Shown here one piece after another: positions 42,430 through 51,026 of a DNA stretch of 64,000 nt. The position numbers and the translations under genes were made by a program. The notes under the pieces were generated by a model, which was not told the DNA's origin, did not search any database, and saw nothing but the letters and a program-made list of their open reading frames with translations. The stretch's first letter is position 1; every line of letters begins with the position of its first letter. The stretch spans positions 16,991 through 80,990 of the forward strand of contig NZ_JOAX01000033.1 of NCBI RefSeq assembly GCF_000720485.1, read 5' to 3'. The DNA comes from Streptomyces ochraceiscleroticus. GTDB taxonomy: Bacteria > Actinomycetota > Actinomycetes > Streptomycetales > Streptomycetaceae.

Positions 42430-43460
42430 GCGCTCCCACGCGGCGGATCACCATCAAGGAGGTCGCCGCCCGGGCCGGGGTGTCCAAGGGAGCGGTCTCC
42501 CTGGCCTTCAACCACAAGCCGGGGGTCTCGGACGCCACCCGGGAGCGCATCTTCGAGGCGGCCCGCGAGCTGGGCTGGGCCCCGAACCTGACCGCCCGCA
42601 GCCTGTCCAACCAGCGGGTGGGCGCCATCGGCCTGGCCATCTGCCGCCCCGCCCGGCTGCTCGGCCTCGAACCGTTCTACATGGAGTTCATCTCCGGCAT
42701 CGAGAGCGTGCTGGCCGACCGCTCCTGCTCGCTGCTGCTGCGCCTGGTGCGTGACCTGGAGGAGGAGATCGCGCTCCAGGAGAGCTGGTGGAAGGGGCGG
42801 CTGATCGGCGGCTCCATCCTCGTGGACTTCCACGACAACGACCCGCGCGTGCCCGCACTGCAGCAGCTCGGGCTGCCGGCGGTGGCCGTCGGACACCCCT
42901 CGCTCACCGGGGGGCTGCCCTCGGTCTGGACGGACGACGCCACCGCGGCCGCCGAGGCGGTCCGCTACCTGGCAGCGCTCGGCCACCGGCGCATCGCCCG
43001 GGTCGGCGGGCCGGACGGGCTGGGCCACAGCGCGATCCGCGCCGCCGCGTTCGAGTCCACCATGCGTGACCTCGGGCTGGACGGCGGGCGGCAGATCGCC
43101 ACGGGGTTCGCGGGGGAGGAGGGAGCCCGTGCCACCCGCTCGCTGCTGCTCTCCGCCGACCGGCCGACCGCGATCCTCTACGACAACGACATCATGGCCG
43201 TCGCCGGTGCCGGGGTGGCGGCGGAGATGGGACTCTCCGTCCCGGCCGACGTCTCCCTGCTCGCCTGGGACGACTCCCAGTTGTGCCGGCTCACCCACCC
43301 GACCCTGTCGGCGATGAGCCACGACGTGCACAGCTTCGGCACGGAGGTGGCCCGCACCCTCTTCGACGTGATCAACGGCCCGGTCCCGGCCTCCCACCAG
43401 GTGCCCACCCCGTCCCTCACCCCGCGCGGCTCCACCGCCCCGCCACCGCGGACGGGATGA
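42426..43460 (+). CDS. LacI-family transcriptional regulator
   Basis: 344 residues from the GTG at 42426, which overlaps the mannosidase stop (GTGA). DNA-binding domain ITIKEVAARAGVSKGAVSLAFNH and hinge segment LGWAPNLTARSLSNQR, then a periplasmic-binding-protein-like effector domain (YDNDIMAVAGAGVAAEMGL, VSLLAWDDSQLCRL). It probably represses the mannan genes and is induced by a manno-oligosaccharide. Confidence 0.93.
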   Translation: MSAPTRRITIKEVAARAGVSKGAVSLAFNHKPGVSDATRERIFEAARELGWAPNLTARSLSNQRVGAIGLAICRPARLLGLEPFYMEFISGIESVLADRSCSLLLRLVRDLEEEIALQESWWKGRLIGGSILVDFHDNDPRVPALQQLGLPAVAVGHPSLTGGLPSVWTDDATAAAEAVRYLAALGHRRIARVGGPDGLGHSAIRAAAFESTMRDLGLDGGRQIATGFAGEEGARATRSLLLSADRPTAILYDNDIMAVAGAGVAAEMGLSVPADVSLLAWDDSQLCRLTHPTLSAMSHDVHSFGTEVARTLFDVINGPVPASHQVPTPSLTPRGSTAPPPRTG

Positions 43461-43514
43461 CGGTACAAGGGGCGGGCCCAGGCCCTCGCGGCCACGGCCC
43501 GCCCCTCGTACCGT
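43460..43514. terminator. 19-bp-stem bidirectional terminator
   Basis: Arms 43460-43478 and 43496-43514 pair with a single mismatch and a 17-base loop. It begins at the last base of the LacI stop and ends on the esterase stop, so it can terminate both convergent transcripts. Confidence 0.82.
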
Positions 43515-44497
43515 CAGCGCCCCACGCCCGGCGACAGCCCCTCGTCACGCAGCCAGCGCAACTGCTCGGGCGGCGTCGAACCCTGCCCACCGCCGTGATC
43601 GGCGTACGGCCAGACCTTCATGGCGGCCCTGCCCGCGTACCGGTTGAAGGCGGCGTACACCGTGGACGGCGGGCAGACGGGATCCATCAGGCCCACGCTG
43701 AACAGTGCAGGTGCCGAGGCCCGGGCGGCGAAGTGCAGGCCGTCGAAGTAGTCGAGCGTCCCGAAGGCCCGCTCCGGATCGTCGCGCGTGTGCCGGCGCA
43801 GATACTGCACGAGCTCGGCATAGGGGCCTTCCGTGGCGACCGTGGCGCCCCGGCGGAAGTGGCACAGAAAGGGCACGTCGGCCAGTACACCGGCGACGCG
43901 ATCCCCGACCAGCCCGGCCACCGCCAGCGCCAGCCCGCCGCCCTGGCTGCCGCCCTGGACGACGATGCGGTGCGTATCGACGTACGGCAGCGCGCGGGCC
44001 GCGTCGACGGCGCGCACACAGTCCGTGATGAGCCGGCGGTAGTAGTGGTGGCGGGGGTCTCCCATGCCGCGGGTCATGAATCCACCGACCCACTGCGGGG
44101 CGTCGCCCTCCTCCTGGTCGGGCGTGTCATGGCCCTGGCCGCGGCTGTCGACGATCAGTTGGATGTAGCCGGCCGACGGGAAGAGCAGGTGGTCGGTCGG
44201 CAGGCCGCGACCGCAGCCGTAGCCGAGGTACGTGATCACCGTGGGCAGCGGCCCGTCAGCGCCCGCCGGCCGGACCAGCCAGGCCGCGACCGGCTGTCCG
44301 CGCCACCCCGGGAACCGTACGTCGGCCGCCTCGACGGTGGTCAGCAGTGTGTCGCGGAGCGGGGTGACCGTGGGCGCATCGGCCGACGCGTACGACAGCG
44401 CCAGTGACTCCTTCCAGAAAGCGTCGAAGTCGACGGGCGCGGACATGTCCGCCTGGAAGGCGCGCAGTTGATCGAGCGGGAGATCGGTGAACGGCAA
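43514..44497 (-). CDS. acetyl esterase, acetylxylan esterase/cephalosporin-C deacetylase family
   Basis: 327 residues. Nucleophile Ser184 in VVQGGSQGGGLAL, with Asp272 (LMDPVCPPST) and His301 (YADHGGGQ) completing the triad; the N-terminal FDAFWKESL is typical of the AXE1/CE7 family. No signal peptide, so it should deacetylate imported acetylated oligosaccharides. A TTG start at 44497 behind AAGGAG matches the family N-terminus; the upstream in-frame extension does not. In this setting acetylated mannan is the likely substrate. Confidence 0.88.
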   Translation of the reverse strand: MPFTDLPLDQLRAFQADMSAPVDFDAFWKESLALSYASADAPTVTPLRDTLLTTVEAADVRFPGWRGQPVAAWLVRPAGADGPLPTVITYLGYGCGRGLPTDHLLFPSAGYIQLIVDSRGQGHDTPDQEEGDAPQWVGGFMTRGMGDPRHHYYRRLITDCVRAVDAARALPYVDTHRIVVQGGSQGGGLALAVAGLVGDRVAGVLADVPFLCHFRRGATVATEGPYAELVQYLRRHTRDDPERAFGTLDYFDGLHFAARASAPALFSVGLMDPVCPPSTVYAAFNRYAGRAAMKVWPYADHGGGQGSTPPEQLRWLRDEGLSPGVGR

Positions 44498-44537
44498 GGA
44501 TCGGACTCCTTCGAGTGGGGGAGAGGCAGAACAGCGC

Positions 44538-44577
44538 CCGCGGTCCGGCCGGGCGTGTGCGTCCGGCCGGACCGCGG
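44538..44577 (-). terminator. 15-bp-stem hairpin after the mannanase gene
   Basis: Perfect arms 44538-44552 and 44563-44577 (CCGCGGTCCGGCCGG and its complement), 10-base loop, 20 bases past the mannanase stop and before the esterase start. It should reduce read-through into the esterase. Confidence 0.75.
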
Positions 44578-44597
44578 ACCACTTCGGTGGCGGCCTG

Positions 44598-45596
44598 TCA
44601 GCCGCTGAACACACTCGCCTCGCGGGAGGTCTCCTTGATGCCGTCGGCCCCGTTGAAGAACCGCTGGCCCCAGCCGGTCAGCCGGCCGGCATCGAAGCCG
44701 GTGGCCATGTCGAGATACTCGACACCACTGCCGTTACCGCTCCAGGACCAGCCCATGTACCCCAGTCCGAGCTGCCGGGTACGGGACATGATCGCGTTTT
44801 CGTCCGGGTCGCCGTCCGAGTGCTTGTCCCCGAACTCACCGACCACAAGGGGCAGTCCGGCCTTGACGAACCGGTTGAGGTAGTCATCGACCTCGGCGGC
44901 CGTGTCGAAGACACCGTACATATGGATCGAGAACACGGTGTTGCGCTGCGAGTCGCTCGCGAAGACACCGGCAGCGTTGTCCCGCATGGTGAACGACCAG
45001 TCCTGACCCCAGTTCGGCGCGTCCGCCATCAGGGTGTGCTGGAACCCCGCGGCGCGCAGCCGCTTGACGGCGTCCGACGTGTCGGCAGCCCAGGTGCGGT
45101 AACCGGTGTTCCCGAAGGGCTCGTTGCCCACATTCAGGATGACGTACTTCTCCTGCCCCTTCAGCGCGTTCTGGACGCTGATCCAGTAGTCCACCGCGCG
45201 GGACAGTGAGGCGGCACCGCTCTGCTCCCCGTACCCCGTGGTGTCGTGCGCCTCCAGCACGCAGATCAGCCGGTTCTTCTTGCACTGGGCGACCACCGCG
45301 GTGACGTCCGCCGTGTCATTCTTGGCCCAGCGGTCCCCGGTGCCGAGCACAACGCGCACCGAGTTGGCGCCGAGCGCCTTGACGTCGGCCAGCGCCTTGC
45401 CCGTCCGGTCCGGATACCAGGCGTGTGCGTGGTTCACACCCCGCAGGACGAACTCCTTCCCGTTGGCATCCAGCAGCCGTCCGTCGCTGACGTGGAACCC
45501 CGGTGCGGCCGCCGCCCCGGCGGACGCCGGTACCGCGAACATCGAGGCGGCCATGGTGAGCAGCGCTCCCACCACAGCGGCCAGTCTCCTTGTCAT
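44598..45596 (-). CDS. secreted endo-beta-1,4-mannanase, glycoside hydrolase family 5
   Basis: 332 residues. Signal peptide of about 29 residues (RRLAAVVGALLTMAASMFAV, cut near ASA-GA). The GH5 barrel has acid/base Glu159 in LNVGNEPFGN and nucleophile Glu254 in LVVGEFGDKH, with LRGVNHAHAWYPDRT at the start and MGWSWSGNGSGVEYLDM near the end, the pattern of GH5 subfamily 8 bacterial mannanases. It cleaves mannan outside the cell, feeding the importer. No carbohydrate-binding module, shorter than ManA-type enzymes that carry one. ATG 45596 follows GGGAG. Confidence 0.9.
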   Translation of the reverse strand: MTRRLAAVVGALLTMAASMFAVPASAGAAAAPGFHVSDGRLLDANGKEFVLRGVNHAHAWYPDRTGKALADVKALGANSVRVVLGTGDRWAKNDTADVTAVVAQCKKNRLICVLEAHDTTGYGEQSGAASLSRAVDYWISVQNALKGQEKYVILNVGNEPFGNTGYRTWAADTSDAVKRLRAAGFQHTLMADAPNWGQDWSFTMRDNAAGVFASDSQRNTVFSIHMYGVFDTAAEVDDYLNRFVKAGLPLVVGEFGDKHSDGDPDENAIMSRTRQLGLGYMGWSWSGNGSGVEYLDMATGFDAGRLTGWGQRFFNGADGIKETSREASVFSG

Positions 45597-45655
45597 CCCG
45601 TGCTCCCTACATGGTCGGGCGGTCGGGTACTTGGCGGACCACTCTGCACGGGCAT

Positions 45656-45667
45656 GACAACGATGTC
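45656..45667. promoter_or_regulatory. candidate LacI-type operator upstream of the mannanase
   Basis: GACAACGATGTC, a 12-bp palindrome with one mismatch and a central CG, 60 bases before the mannanase start. An adjacent 10-bp palindrome TGTCTAGACA (45664-45673) and two GTTTAGT direct repeats (45678-45684, 45694-45700) add to a probable promoter/operator zone. Confidence 0.4.
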
Positions 45668-45736
45668 TAGACACGGCGTTTAGTTAAGTACGGGTTTAGT
45701 GAATCGAAGGGTGCAGGCCAACATCACTGCTCTTCA

Positions 45737-45768
45737 AGGGCACTTCACCGGTCGCGGCCAAGTGCCCT
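45737..45768 (-). terminator. 9-bp-stem hairpin after the second LuxR regulator
   Basis: Arms 45737-45745 and 45760-45768 (AGGGCACTT and its complement) with an inner CCG/CGG pairing, located just beyond the LuxR-regulator stop on the minus strand. Confidence 0.6.
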
Positions 45769-45773
45769 GGCCA

Positions 45774-48092
45774 TCACGCCTCTTCCGGCTTTTGGGCGTC
45801 GATCGCTGCGGCGATCCGGGTGCGGCAGGTGACGCCCAGCTTGGTACGGATGTGTTCGACGTGGGAGTCGGCGGTCCGTTTGGAAATGACGAGGCGTTCG
45901 GCGATCTGGCGGTTGGTGAGCCCTTCGGTGACCAGGCCGGCGACCTCGCGCTCGCGCCGGGTGAGGGGGCCGAGGGGACTGCCGTCGTCCGTGTCCGGGG
46001 GCGGCACGGTCTCGTTGCCGTGCCCGTTCCCGCCGGCGATGTCGACCAGCTCCGGCACGGGCAGTCGCGCTCCGTACGTGTACACCTGCGTGAAGCGCTT
46101 GGCACCCAGACTGAGCATCAGGGTGTTCTCGGTGTCGGTGTGCAGGGCGTTGAGAGCCCGTACGCCCCACAGGGTGGTGCCGACCTGACGCCAGAGTGTG
46201 GTGGCGCCGCCGAGCAGCGTCGCGGCGCGCTCGTGCTCGTCGTCGCCGCAGGCCACCCAGGACAGGAACTCCACCGTGGCGGCGAGGCTCATCGTCTCGC
46301 CCTGATCGAGGGCGGAGGGCAGCACCCTGCGCCCCAGCTCGCGGCTTTCGTCCGGCCGGCCGACGGCCCAGAGCGCGAGCACCTGGGCGATCATGATGTA
46401 GTTGCGCACCCACCGCTCGTGGGGGATGTGTGTCAGCTCCTGCAGGCACTCCTCCGCCTCCCGCAGGGCCCGCGACGGATCACCGTGGGCGGCGTGGCAC
46501 ACCGCGGTGGTGATGTACCCGGCCACCAGGGGAAACAGATCGCCCGACGCCCTGAGCAGCCGACGCGACTCCTCGGTCGACGCCATGTCGCGCGGGACGT
46601 CCCGGCTCCACATGAGCATCTCGAAGGTCTCGACGGCCTTGGCGCGGGCGCGCAGGAAGTCGTCGTCCAGGGACTCGGCCACGGCCCGGCAGCGCCCGAC
46701 CATCTCACGCGCGCCCTGGTCGCCCTGGAGCAGCCCGTAGTAGGAGCCGTAGTACAGGGCGATGCCCTGCTCGACGGTCGGCTCCGGCTCGGCCGTCAGG
46801 GCCTTGTCGATCCAGCGCCGGGCCTCGGTCAGCCTGCTCTTGCCGAGCCACAGCCCCCACAGGCCGTTCACCAGCCGGAGCGCGGCCTCGTCTCCCGGCT
46901 GCGCGATGGCGAAGTCCATGGCGACGCGGAAATTGTCGAAGTCGGCGGCGAGCCGGTTCCCCCACTCGACCTGCTGGTCGCCCAGCCACTCCTCGCCCGC
47001 CCGGCCGGCCATCCGCAGGAAGAAGTCCCGGTGCCCTCGCGCGTACTCTTCGGTGCGGCCGCCGTCCTCCAGCCGCTCGGCGCCGTACTCGCGGATCGTG
47101 TCCAGCAGCCGGTAGCGGCACTCGGCGACGCCGTCGACGCGCTGCACCACCGACTTGTCCACCAGGGCGCCGAGCAGATCGAGCACGTCCAGGTCGGCCA
47201 GCTTGCCGCCGGCGCAGACCTGTTCGACGGCTGCCAGGGTGAATCCTCCGGCGAACACCGAAAGGCGCGCCCAGAGCTCCTGCTCCGGTGCCGAGCACAG
47301 CTCGTGGCTCCACTCGATCGTGGTACGCAGCGTGTGGTGGCGCTCCTGGGCGGACCGTGCCCCGGCCAGCAGCCGGAACCGGTCGTCGAGGCGGTCCAGG
47401 ATCTGCTCCAGCGGCATGGTCCGCAGTCGTACGGCGGCGAGCTCGATGGCCAGCGGGATGCCGTCCAGGCGGCGGCAGAGCGCGATGACCTCGGATCGGT
47501 TCTCGTCGCTCAGCGCGAAGGACGGCAGGGCGGCCTTGGCCCGGGCGACGAACAGCGCCAGCGCGTCGTTGTCGTGTTCGCTCGCGTCCGCGTCCGGCTC
47601 GGGCATCGGCGGGATCGGGAGGACGCACTCGCCGGGCAGCGCCACGGGCTGCCTGCTGGTCAGCAGGAGCACCAGCCTGGAAGAGTTGTGCAGAAGCATG
47701 TCGACGAACACGGCGATCGCATCCACCAGGTGCTCGCAGGTGTCCAGCACCAGCAGCGCCTGTTTGTCCGCGAAATGGTCGATGAGCTGGTCCATCGGCG
47801 CTTGGGACGCGGTCTCCGGCAGGCCGACGGCGGACGCCACCGTGTTGGGCAGGAACTCGGCGTCCCGCAGACCGCTCAGTTCGGCGATGCTCACGCCGGC
47901 GGGGAAGTCGACCGTCAGCTGATGGGCAGCCCGCACCGCGACCCGGGTCTTGCCGACACCGCCGAGACCGGTGAGCGTGACGACGCGTGCCTGCGTCACC
48001 GCCTTGCGGACGGCCTCCAGTTCCGCCGCGCGGCCGATGAACCCGGTCGTCTCGTTCCGCGTACTGGCCCTGGCCCATGTCCACTGAGTCAC
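45774..48092 (-). CDS. ATP-binding LuxR-family transcriptional regulator
   Basis: 772 residues from the GTG at 48092, 6 bases after GGGAGG; the longer open frame (to 48332) is not homologous. P-loop GLGGVGKT at residues 42-49, ALLVLDTCEHLVDA, LLDTIREYGAERL, a TPR-like middle and a C-terminal LuxR HTH (LTRREREVAGLVTEGLTNRQ, then ISKRTADSHVEHIRTKLG). It shares every block with the regulator at 32445-34910, so the two are paralogues. It is divergent from the monooxygenase/carboxylase operon and may control either that operon or the mannan genes. Confidence 0.88.
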   Translation of the reverse strand: MTQWTWARASTRNETTGFIGRAAELEAVRKAVTQARVVTLTGLGGVGKTRVAVRAAHQLTVDFPAGVSIAELSGLRDAEFLPNTVASAVGLPETASQAPMDQLIDHFADKQALLVLDTCEHLVDAIAVFVDMLLHNSSRLVLLLTSRQPVALPGECVLPIPPMPEPDADASEHDNDALALFVARAKAALPSFALSDENRSEVIALCRRLDGIPLAIELAAVRLRTMPLEQILDRLDDRFRLLAGARSAQERHHTLRTTIEWSHELCSAPEQELWARLSVFAGGFTLAAVEQVCAGGKLADLDVLDLLGALVDKSVVQRVDGVAECRYRLLDTIREYGAERLEDGGRTEEYARGHRDFFLRMAGRAGEEWLGDQQVEWGNRLAADFDNFRVAMDFAIAQPGDEAALRLVNGLWGLWLGKSRLTEARRWIDKALTAEPEPTVEQGIALYYGSYYGLLQGDQGAREMVGRCRAVAESLDDDFLRARAKAVETFEMLMWSRDVPRDMASTEESRRLLRASGDLFPLVAGYITTAVCHAAHGDPSRALREAEECLQELTHIPHERWVRNYIMIAQVLALWAVGRPDESRELGRRVLPSALDQGETMSLAATVEFLSWVACGDDEHERAATLLGGATTLWRQVGTTLWGVRALNALHTDTENTLMLSLGAKRFTQVYTYGARLPVPELVDIAGGNGHGNETVPPPDTDDGSPLGPLTRREREVAGLVTEGLTNRQIAERLVISKRTADSHVEHIRTKLGVTCRTRIAAAIDAQKPEEA

Positions 48093-48474
48093 GGCGCCCT
48101 CCCTCTGCGTCACCAAGAGAGTCTCACGCCGACGCGGGCGGCGTAAGGAAGTTGGGGACGGAGGGGTCCGGACCGGGCAAGGCGTCACCCTTGACGGTGG
48201 CATCGCATGGTGCGGTGCGCGGTGCGTCATCCACTCCCTGGTCGACGGCTGCGCACCCGTCCCTCCCACCGCATCCAACGACTCCCGGGGCTCTGAGCAG
48301 CACTGACAGGCGTCGGTACTCCCTAGTGGCACGTGCTCCCCGTTCGTTGTCCAGAGCGCGCACTACCACTCGCATTCCACCTGGCACAGGATCTCGGGCA
48401 TGGGTCGAGCCGGTCCCCGACGGGCCGGCACCGACTCTGCACCCAGGGATTCCAACGGGGAGCCAGGAGGCGCC
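48093..48474. other. 382-bp divergent promoter region of the oxygenase operon
   Basis: No gene. It separates the LuxR regulator from the first gene of the oxygenase operon and should hold the operon promoter. I see an 8-bp palindrome GCACGTGC (48329-48336) and GGTGCG direct repeats near 48216, but no confident -35/-10. AGGAGG lies just before the start at 48475. Confidence 0.35.
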
Positions 48475-49182
48475 ATGGGCACGACACTGCATCCCCCGCA
48501 GCTGATCACCGACTCTCGAACCCTGTACATGGTCTGGATCCCCGCGGACCCGGACGCCGTCACCAAGCTGGTTCCCGATGGGCTGACCCCCGCCGAGGAC
48601 CGGTCGTGCTACATCAACCAGTACGTCGTCGAAGGCGCTGATCAGACGTCCTCCAGTGGCTCTGCCGAGACGTTCGGCGCGTACTCACTGACCTATCTCG
48701 GGGCGAATCTCGCCGGGCTGGACACCGAGGACGGTGTGCCGGGCCGGTGGTGGACGCACTATCACAACAGCTCGGCCGTCATGACGGAGTACGCCGCCGC
48801 GCGCGGTGTTCCTGCTGGTGAACCCGGCACTACGAGCCTCGACCTCGACGGTGACACGCTCGTCGCCACGACGGTGATCGGTGGGCGACCCGTCATCCGT
48901 ACGACCGCTCGCGTCAACATCGGCACACCGCAACGCACCGTGGGACAGCTTCGCTACCTCACCCGCCGGGACGGGGAGTTCCTCAGCGGCCGCTATCCCT
49001 TCGTCGCCGATGTCGCCGAAGACTTCGAGGTCCTGTCCTTCGAATTCCTCGACGAGAACCACCCGACCTACCAGCTCCGGCCCGCCGATCCGCTCACGGT
49101 GACGTTCGGTTTCTACGCCCCCTCGATGACGTTCTGTTACCCGGGCGGAGAGGGCCCGCTGGGCTCGGAACACGGCGGCTGA
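48475..49182 (+). CDS. acetoacetate-decarboxylase-fold protein without the catalytic lysine
   Basis: 235 residues, first gene of the operon, ATG 5 bases after CAGGAGG. It follows the acetoacetate decarboxylase superfamily pattern: VWIPADPDAVTKLVPDGLTP, NQYVVEGAD, FGAYSLTYLG and HNSSAVMTEYAAARGVP. Genuine decarboxylases have a Schiff-base Lys after the GYP/GVP segment; here it reads GVPAGE (residues 111-116), and the only lysine in the chain is K31. It may be a lyase, hydratase or aldolase-like relative, or a binding protein. It is 59 bp upstream of the oxygenase alpha-subunit gene on the same transcript. Confidence 0.7.
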   Translation: MGTTLHPPQLITDSRTLYMVWIPADPDAVTKLVPDGLTPAEDRSCYINQYVVEGADQTSSSGSAETFGAYSLTYLGANLAGLDTEDGVPGRWWTHYHNSSAVMTEYAAARGVPAGEPGTTSLDLDGDTLVATTVIGGRPVIRTTARVNIGTPQRTVGQLRYLTRRDGEFLSGRYPFVADVAEDFEVLSFEFLDENHPTYQLRPADPLTVTFGFYAPSMTFCYPGGEGPLGSEHGG

Positions 49183-49241
49183 CCGACAGCCGCCGGTACT
49201 CCCGAACTTCTCATCCCGTAACAACTGTCCAAGGAGTAAGC

Positions 49242-50738
49242 ATGGCTCTGCTGGAACGCGCGCAGTGGTACGACATCGCGCGCAGCACCGAGTGGGCACC
49301 GCGCTACGTGACCCAGGACGAGCTCTTCCCGCCGGAGCTCAGCGGCGGCGAGGGGCTGCCCGACGAGATCTGGGCGACCTACGACGAGCCGTACAAGATC
49401 AGCTACCGGGAGTACGTCGACATCCAGCGGCAGAAGGATGCCGGCGCCTACTCGGTCAAGGCCGCACTGGAGCGGGCCGACCTCTACAACAAGGCCGACC
49501 CGGGCTGGATCTCCATCCTCAAGGAGCACTACGCCGCGGTCGCACTCGTCGAGTACGGCGCCTCGTTCCAGGAAGCCCGCTTCGTGCGGTGGTCCAAGGC
49601 GCCGGGTATGCGCAACATGGCGACCTTCGGCATGCTCGACGAGATCCGCCACGGTCAGATCCAGCTGTTCTTCCCGCACGAGTACGTCAGTAAGGACCGG
49701 CAGTTCGAGTGGTCCCACGCGGCGATGTGGAGCGACAACTGGGTCGCGCTCGGGGCGCGTCACTTCTTCGACGACGTGATGATGACCCGCGACGCGCTCT
49801 CCACGTCGATCTTCGCGAACTTCTCCTTCGAGACCGGGTTCACCAACCTGCAGTTCATCGGACTGTCCGGGGACGCGGCAAAGGCCGGCGACTTCACCTT
49901 CTCGAAGCTGATCCAGAGCATCCAGTCCGACGAGGCACGGCACGCACAACTCGGTACGCCGCTGCTGCAGATGCTCATCGAGAACGGGCAGAAGGAGCAG
50001 GCCCAGAAGAAGATCGACATCGCCTTCTGGCGCTCCTACCGGCTCTTCACGATCCTGTCGGGCATCCCCATGGACTACTACGTGCCGCTCGGCGTGCGAG
50101 AGGCGTCCTTCAAGGAGTTCATGGAGGAGTGGATCGTCACGCAGTTCATGCGGTCCCTGGAGGACCTGGGGCTGTCGAAGCCCTGGTACTGGGACATCTT
50201 CCTGCGGGACATCTCCGAGCACCACCACGGACAGCACCTCGGAACCTACTCCTGGCGGCCGACGCTGTGGTGGGACCCCGCCGCAGGGGTGAGCCCGGAG
50301 GAGCGGGACTGGCTGGAGGAGAAGTACCCCGGGTGGAACGACACCTTCGGCAAGGTCTGGGACGTCCTCATCGACAACATGGCCAACGGCCGGATGGACA
50401 GGACGGTGCCCGGCACCCTGCCGATGGTCTGCAACGTCTCCCAGTTGCCGATCGTGGGAACGCCCTCGCGGACGCTGCGTGACATCTCCCTGGTGCACGA
50501 GGGCCGCCGCTACCACTTCGCTTCCGAAGTGGACAAGTGGATCTTCCAGGACGACCCGGAGCGCTACCGCCACCACAAGAACCTCGTCGACCGCTTCCTC
50601 GGCGGCGACATCCAGCCCGCCGACCTCGGTGGCGTCCTGGAGTACATGGGCCTCGGCACCGTCGGCCCCGGCGGTGAGGACGCGCATGGGTTCGCCTGGC
50701 TCGACAGCTACCGCAAGCAGCTCGCGACGGCCGGCTGA
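49242..50738 (+). CDS. tmoA: diiron monooxygenase hydroxylase alpha subunit (toluene-4-monooxygenase TmoA type)
   Basis: 498 residues that align with TmoA without numbering shift. Diiron ligands are Glu104 (ALVEYGA), Glu134 and His137 (DEIRHGQ), Glu197 (FETGFTN) and Glu231/His234 (SDEARHAQ); the gating threonine is Thr201. It inserts one oxygen atom from O2 into a hydrocarbon or heterocycle. Residues 100 and 103 next to Glu104, known to control regioselectivity in T4MO, are Val and Val rather than Ile and Gly, so the pocket is probably different. It is followed by all other subunits of the complex. AAGGAG precedes the ATG. Confidence 0.93.
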   Translation: MALLERAQWYDIARSTEWAPRYVTQDELFPPELSGGEGLPDEIWATYDEPYKISYREYVDIQRQKDAGAYSVKAALERADLYNKADPGWISILKEHYAAVALVEYGASFQEARFVRWSKAPGMRNMATFGMLDEIRHGQIQLFFPHEYVSKDRQFEWSHAAMWSDNWVALGARHFFDDVMMTRDALSTSIFANFSFETGFTNLQFIGLSGDAAKAGDFTFSKLIQSIQSDEARHAQLGTPLLQMLIENGQKEQAQKKIDIAFWRSYRLFTILSGIPMDYYVPLGVREASFKEFMEEWIVTQFMRSLEDLGLSKPWYWDIFLRDISEHHHGQHLGTYSWRPTLWWDPAAGVSPEERDWLEEKYPGWNDTFGKVWDVLIDNMANGRMDRTVPGTLPMVCNVSQLPIVGTPSRTLRDISLVHEGRRYHFASEVDKWIFQDDPERYRHHKNLVDRFLGGDIQPADLGGVLEYMGLGTVGPGGEDAHGFAWLDSYRKQLATAG

Positions 50739-50762
50739 CCGGCCGTCCAAGGAGGCTCATTC

Positions 50763-51017
50763 ATGGCACTCATCCCCCTGGCCGCGCACTTCGACGGCGA
50801 CTTCGTCCTCAAGCTGCTGCCGGTCGACACCCACCACACCATGGACGAAGTGGCGGCGGCCGCCGCCGCCAACTCCGTCGGCATCCACGTCGCGGACCAG
50901 CCGGAACGCACGATGCGCGTCCGCAAGCAGGGCGCGGACGCACCGTACGAACGCACCGACACGGTCGAGAAGGCCGGCCTCACCCCCACGCAGTGCATCG
51001 AGATCTATTTCGAGTGA
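50763..51017 (+). CDS. tmoB: diiron monooxygenase gamma subunit (TmoB type)
   Basis: 84 residues, as in TmoB. PLAAHFDGDFVLKLLPVDT, DQPERTMRVRKQGAD and GLTPTQCIEIYFE match the ubiquitin-like gamma subunit of toluene monooxygenases, which packs on the alpha subunit. 24 bases after tmoA, good ribosome binding site (AAGGAGG). Too small to assign independently; the context makes it secure. Confidence 0.88.
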   Translation: MALIPLAAHFDGDFVLKLLPVDTHHTMDEVAAAAAANSVGIHVADQPERTMRVRKQGADAPYERTDTVEKAGLTPTQCIEIYFE

Positions 51018-51026
51018 GGAAGACCG

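Noticed and set aside
48325..48400. TGGCAC motifs resembling the sigma-54 -24 element upstream of the oxygenase operon
   Set aside because: Spacing to a TTGC box does not fit, and streptomycetes are not known to carry sigma-54.
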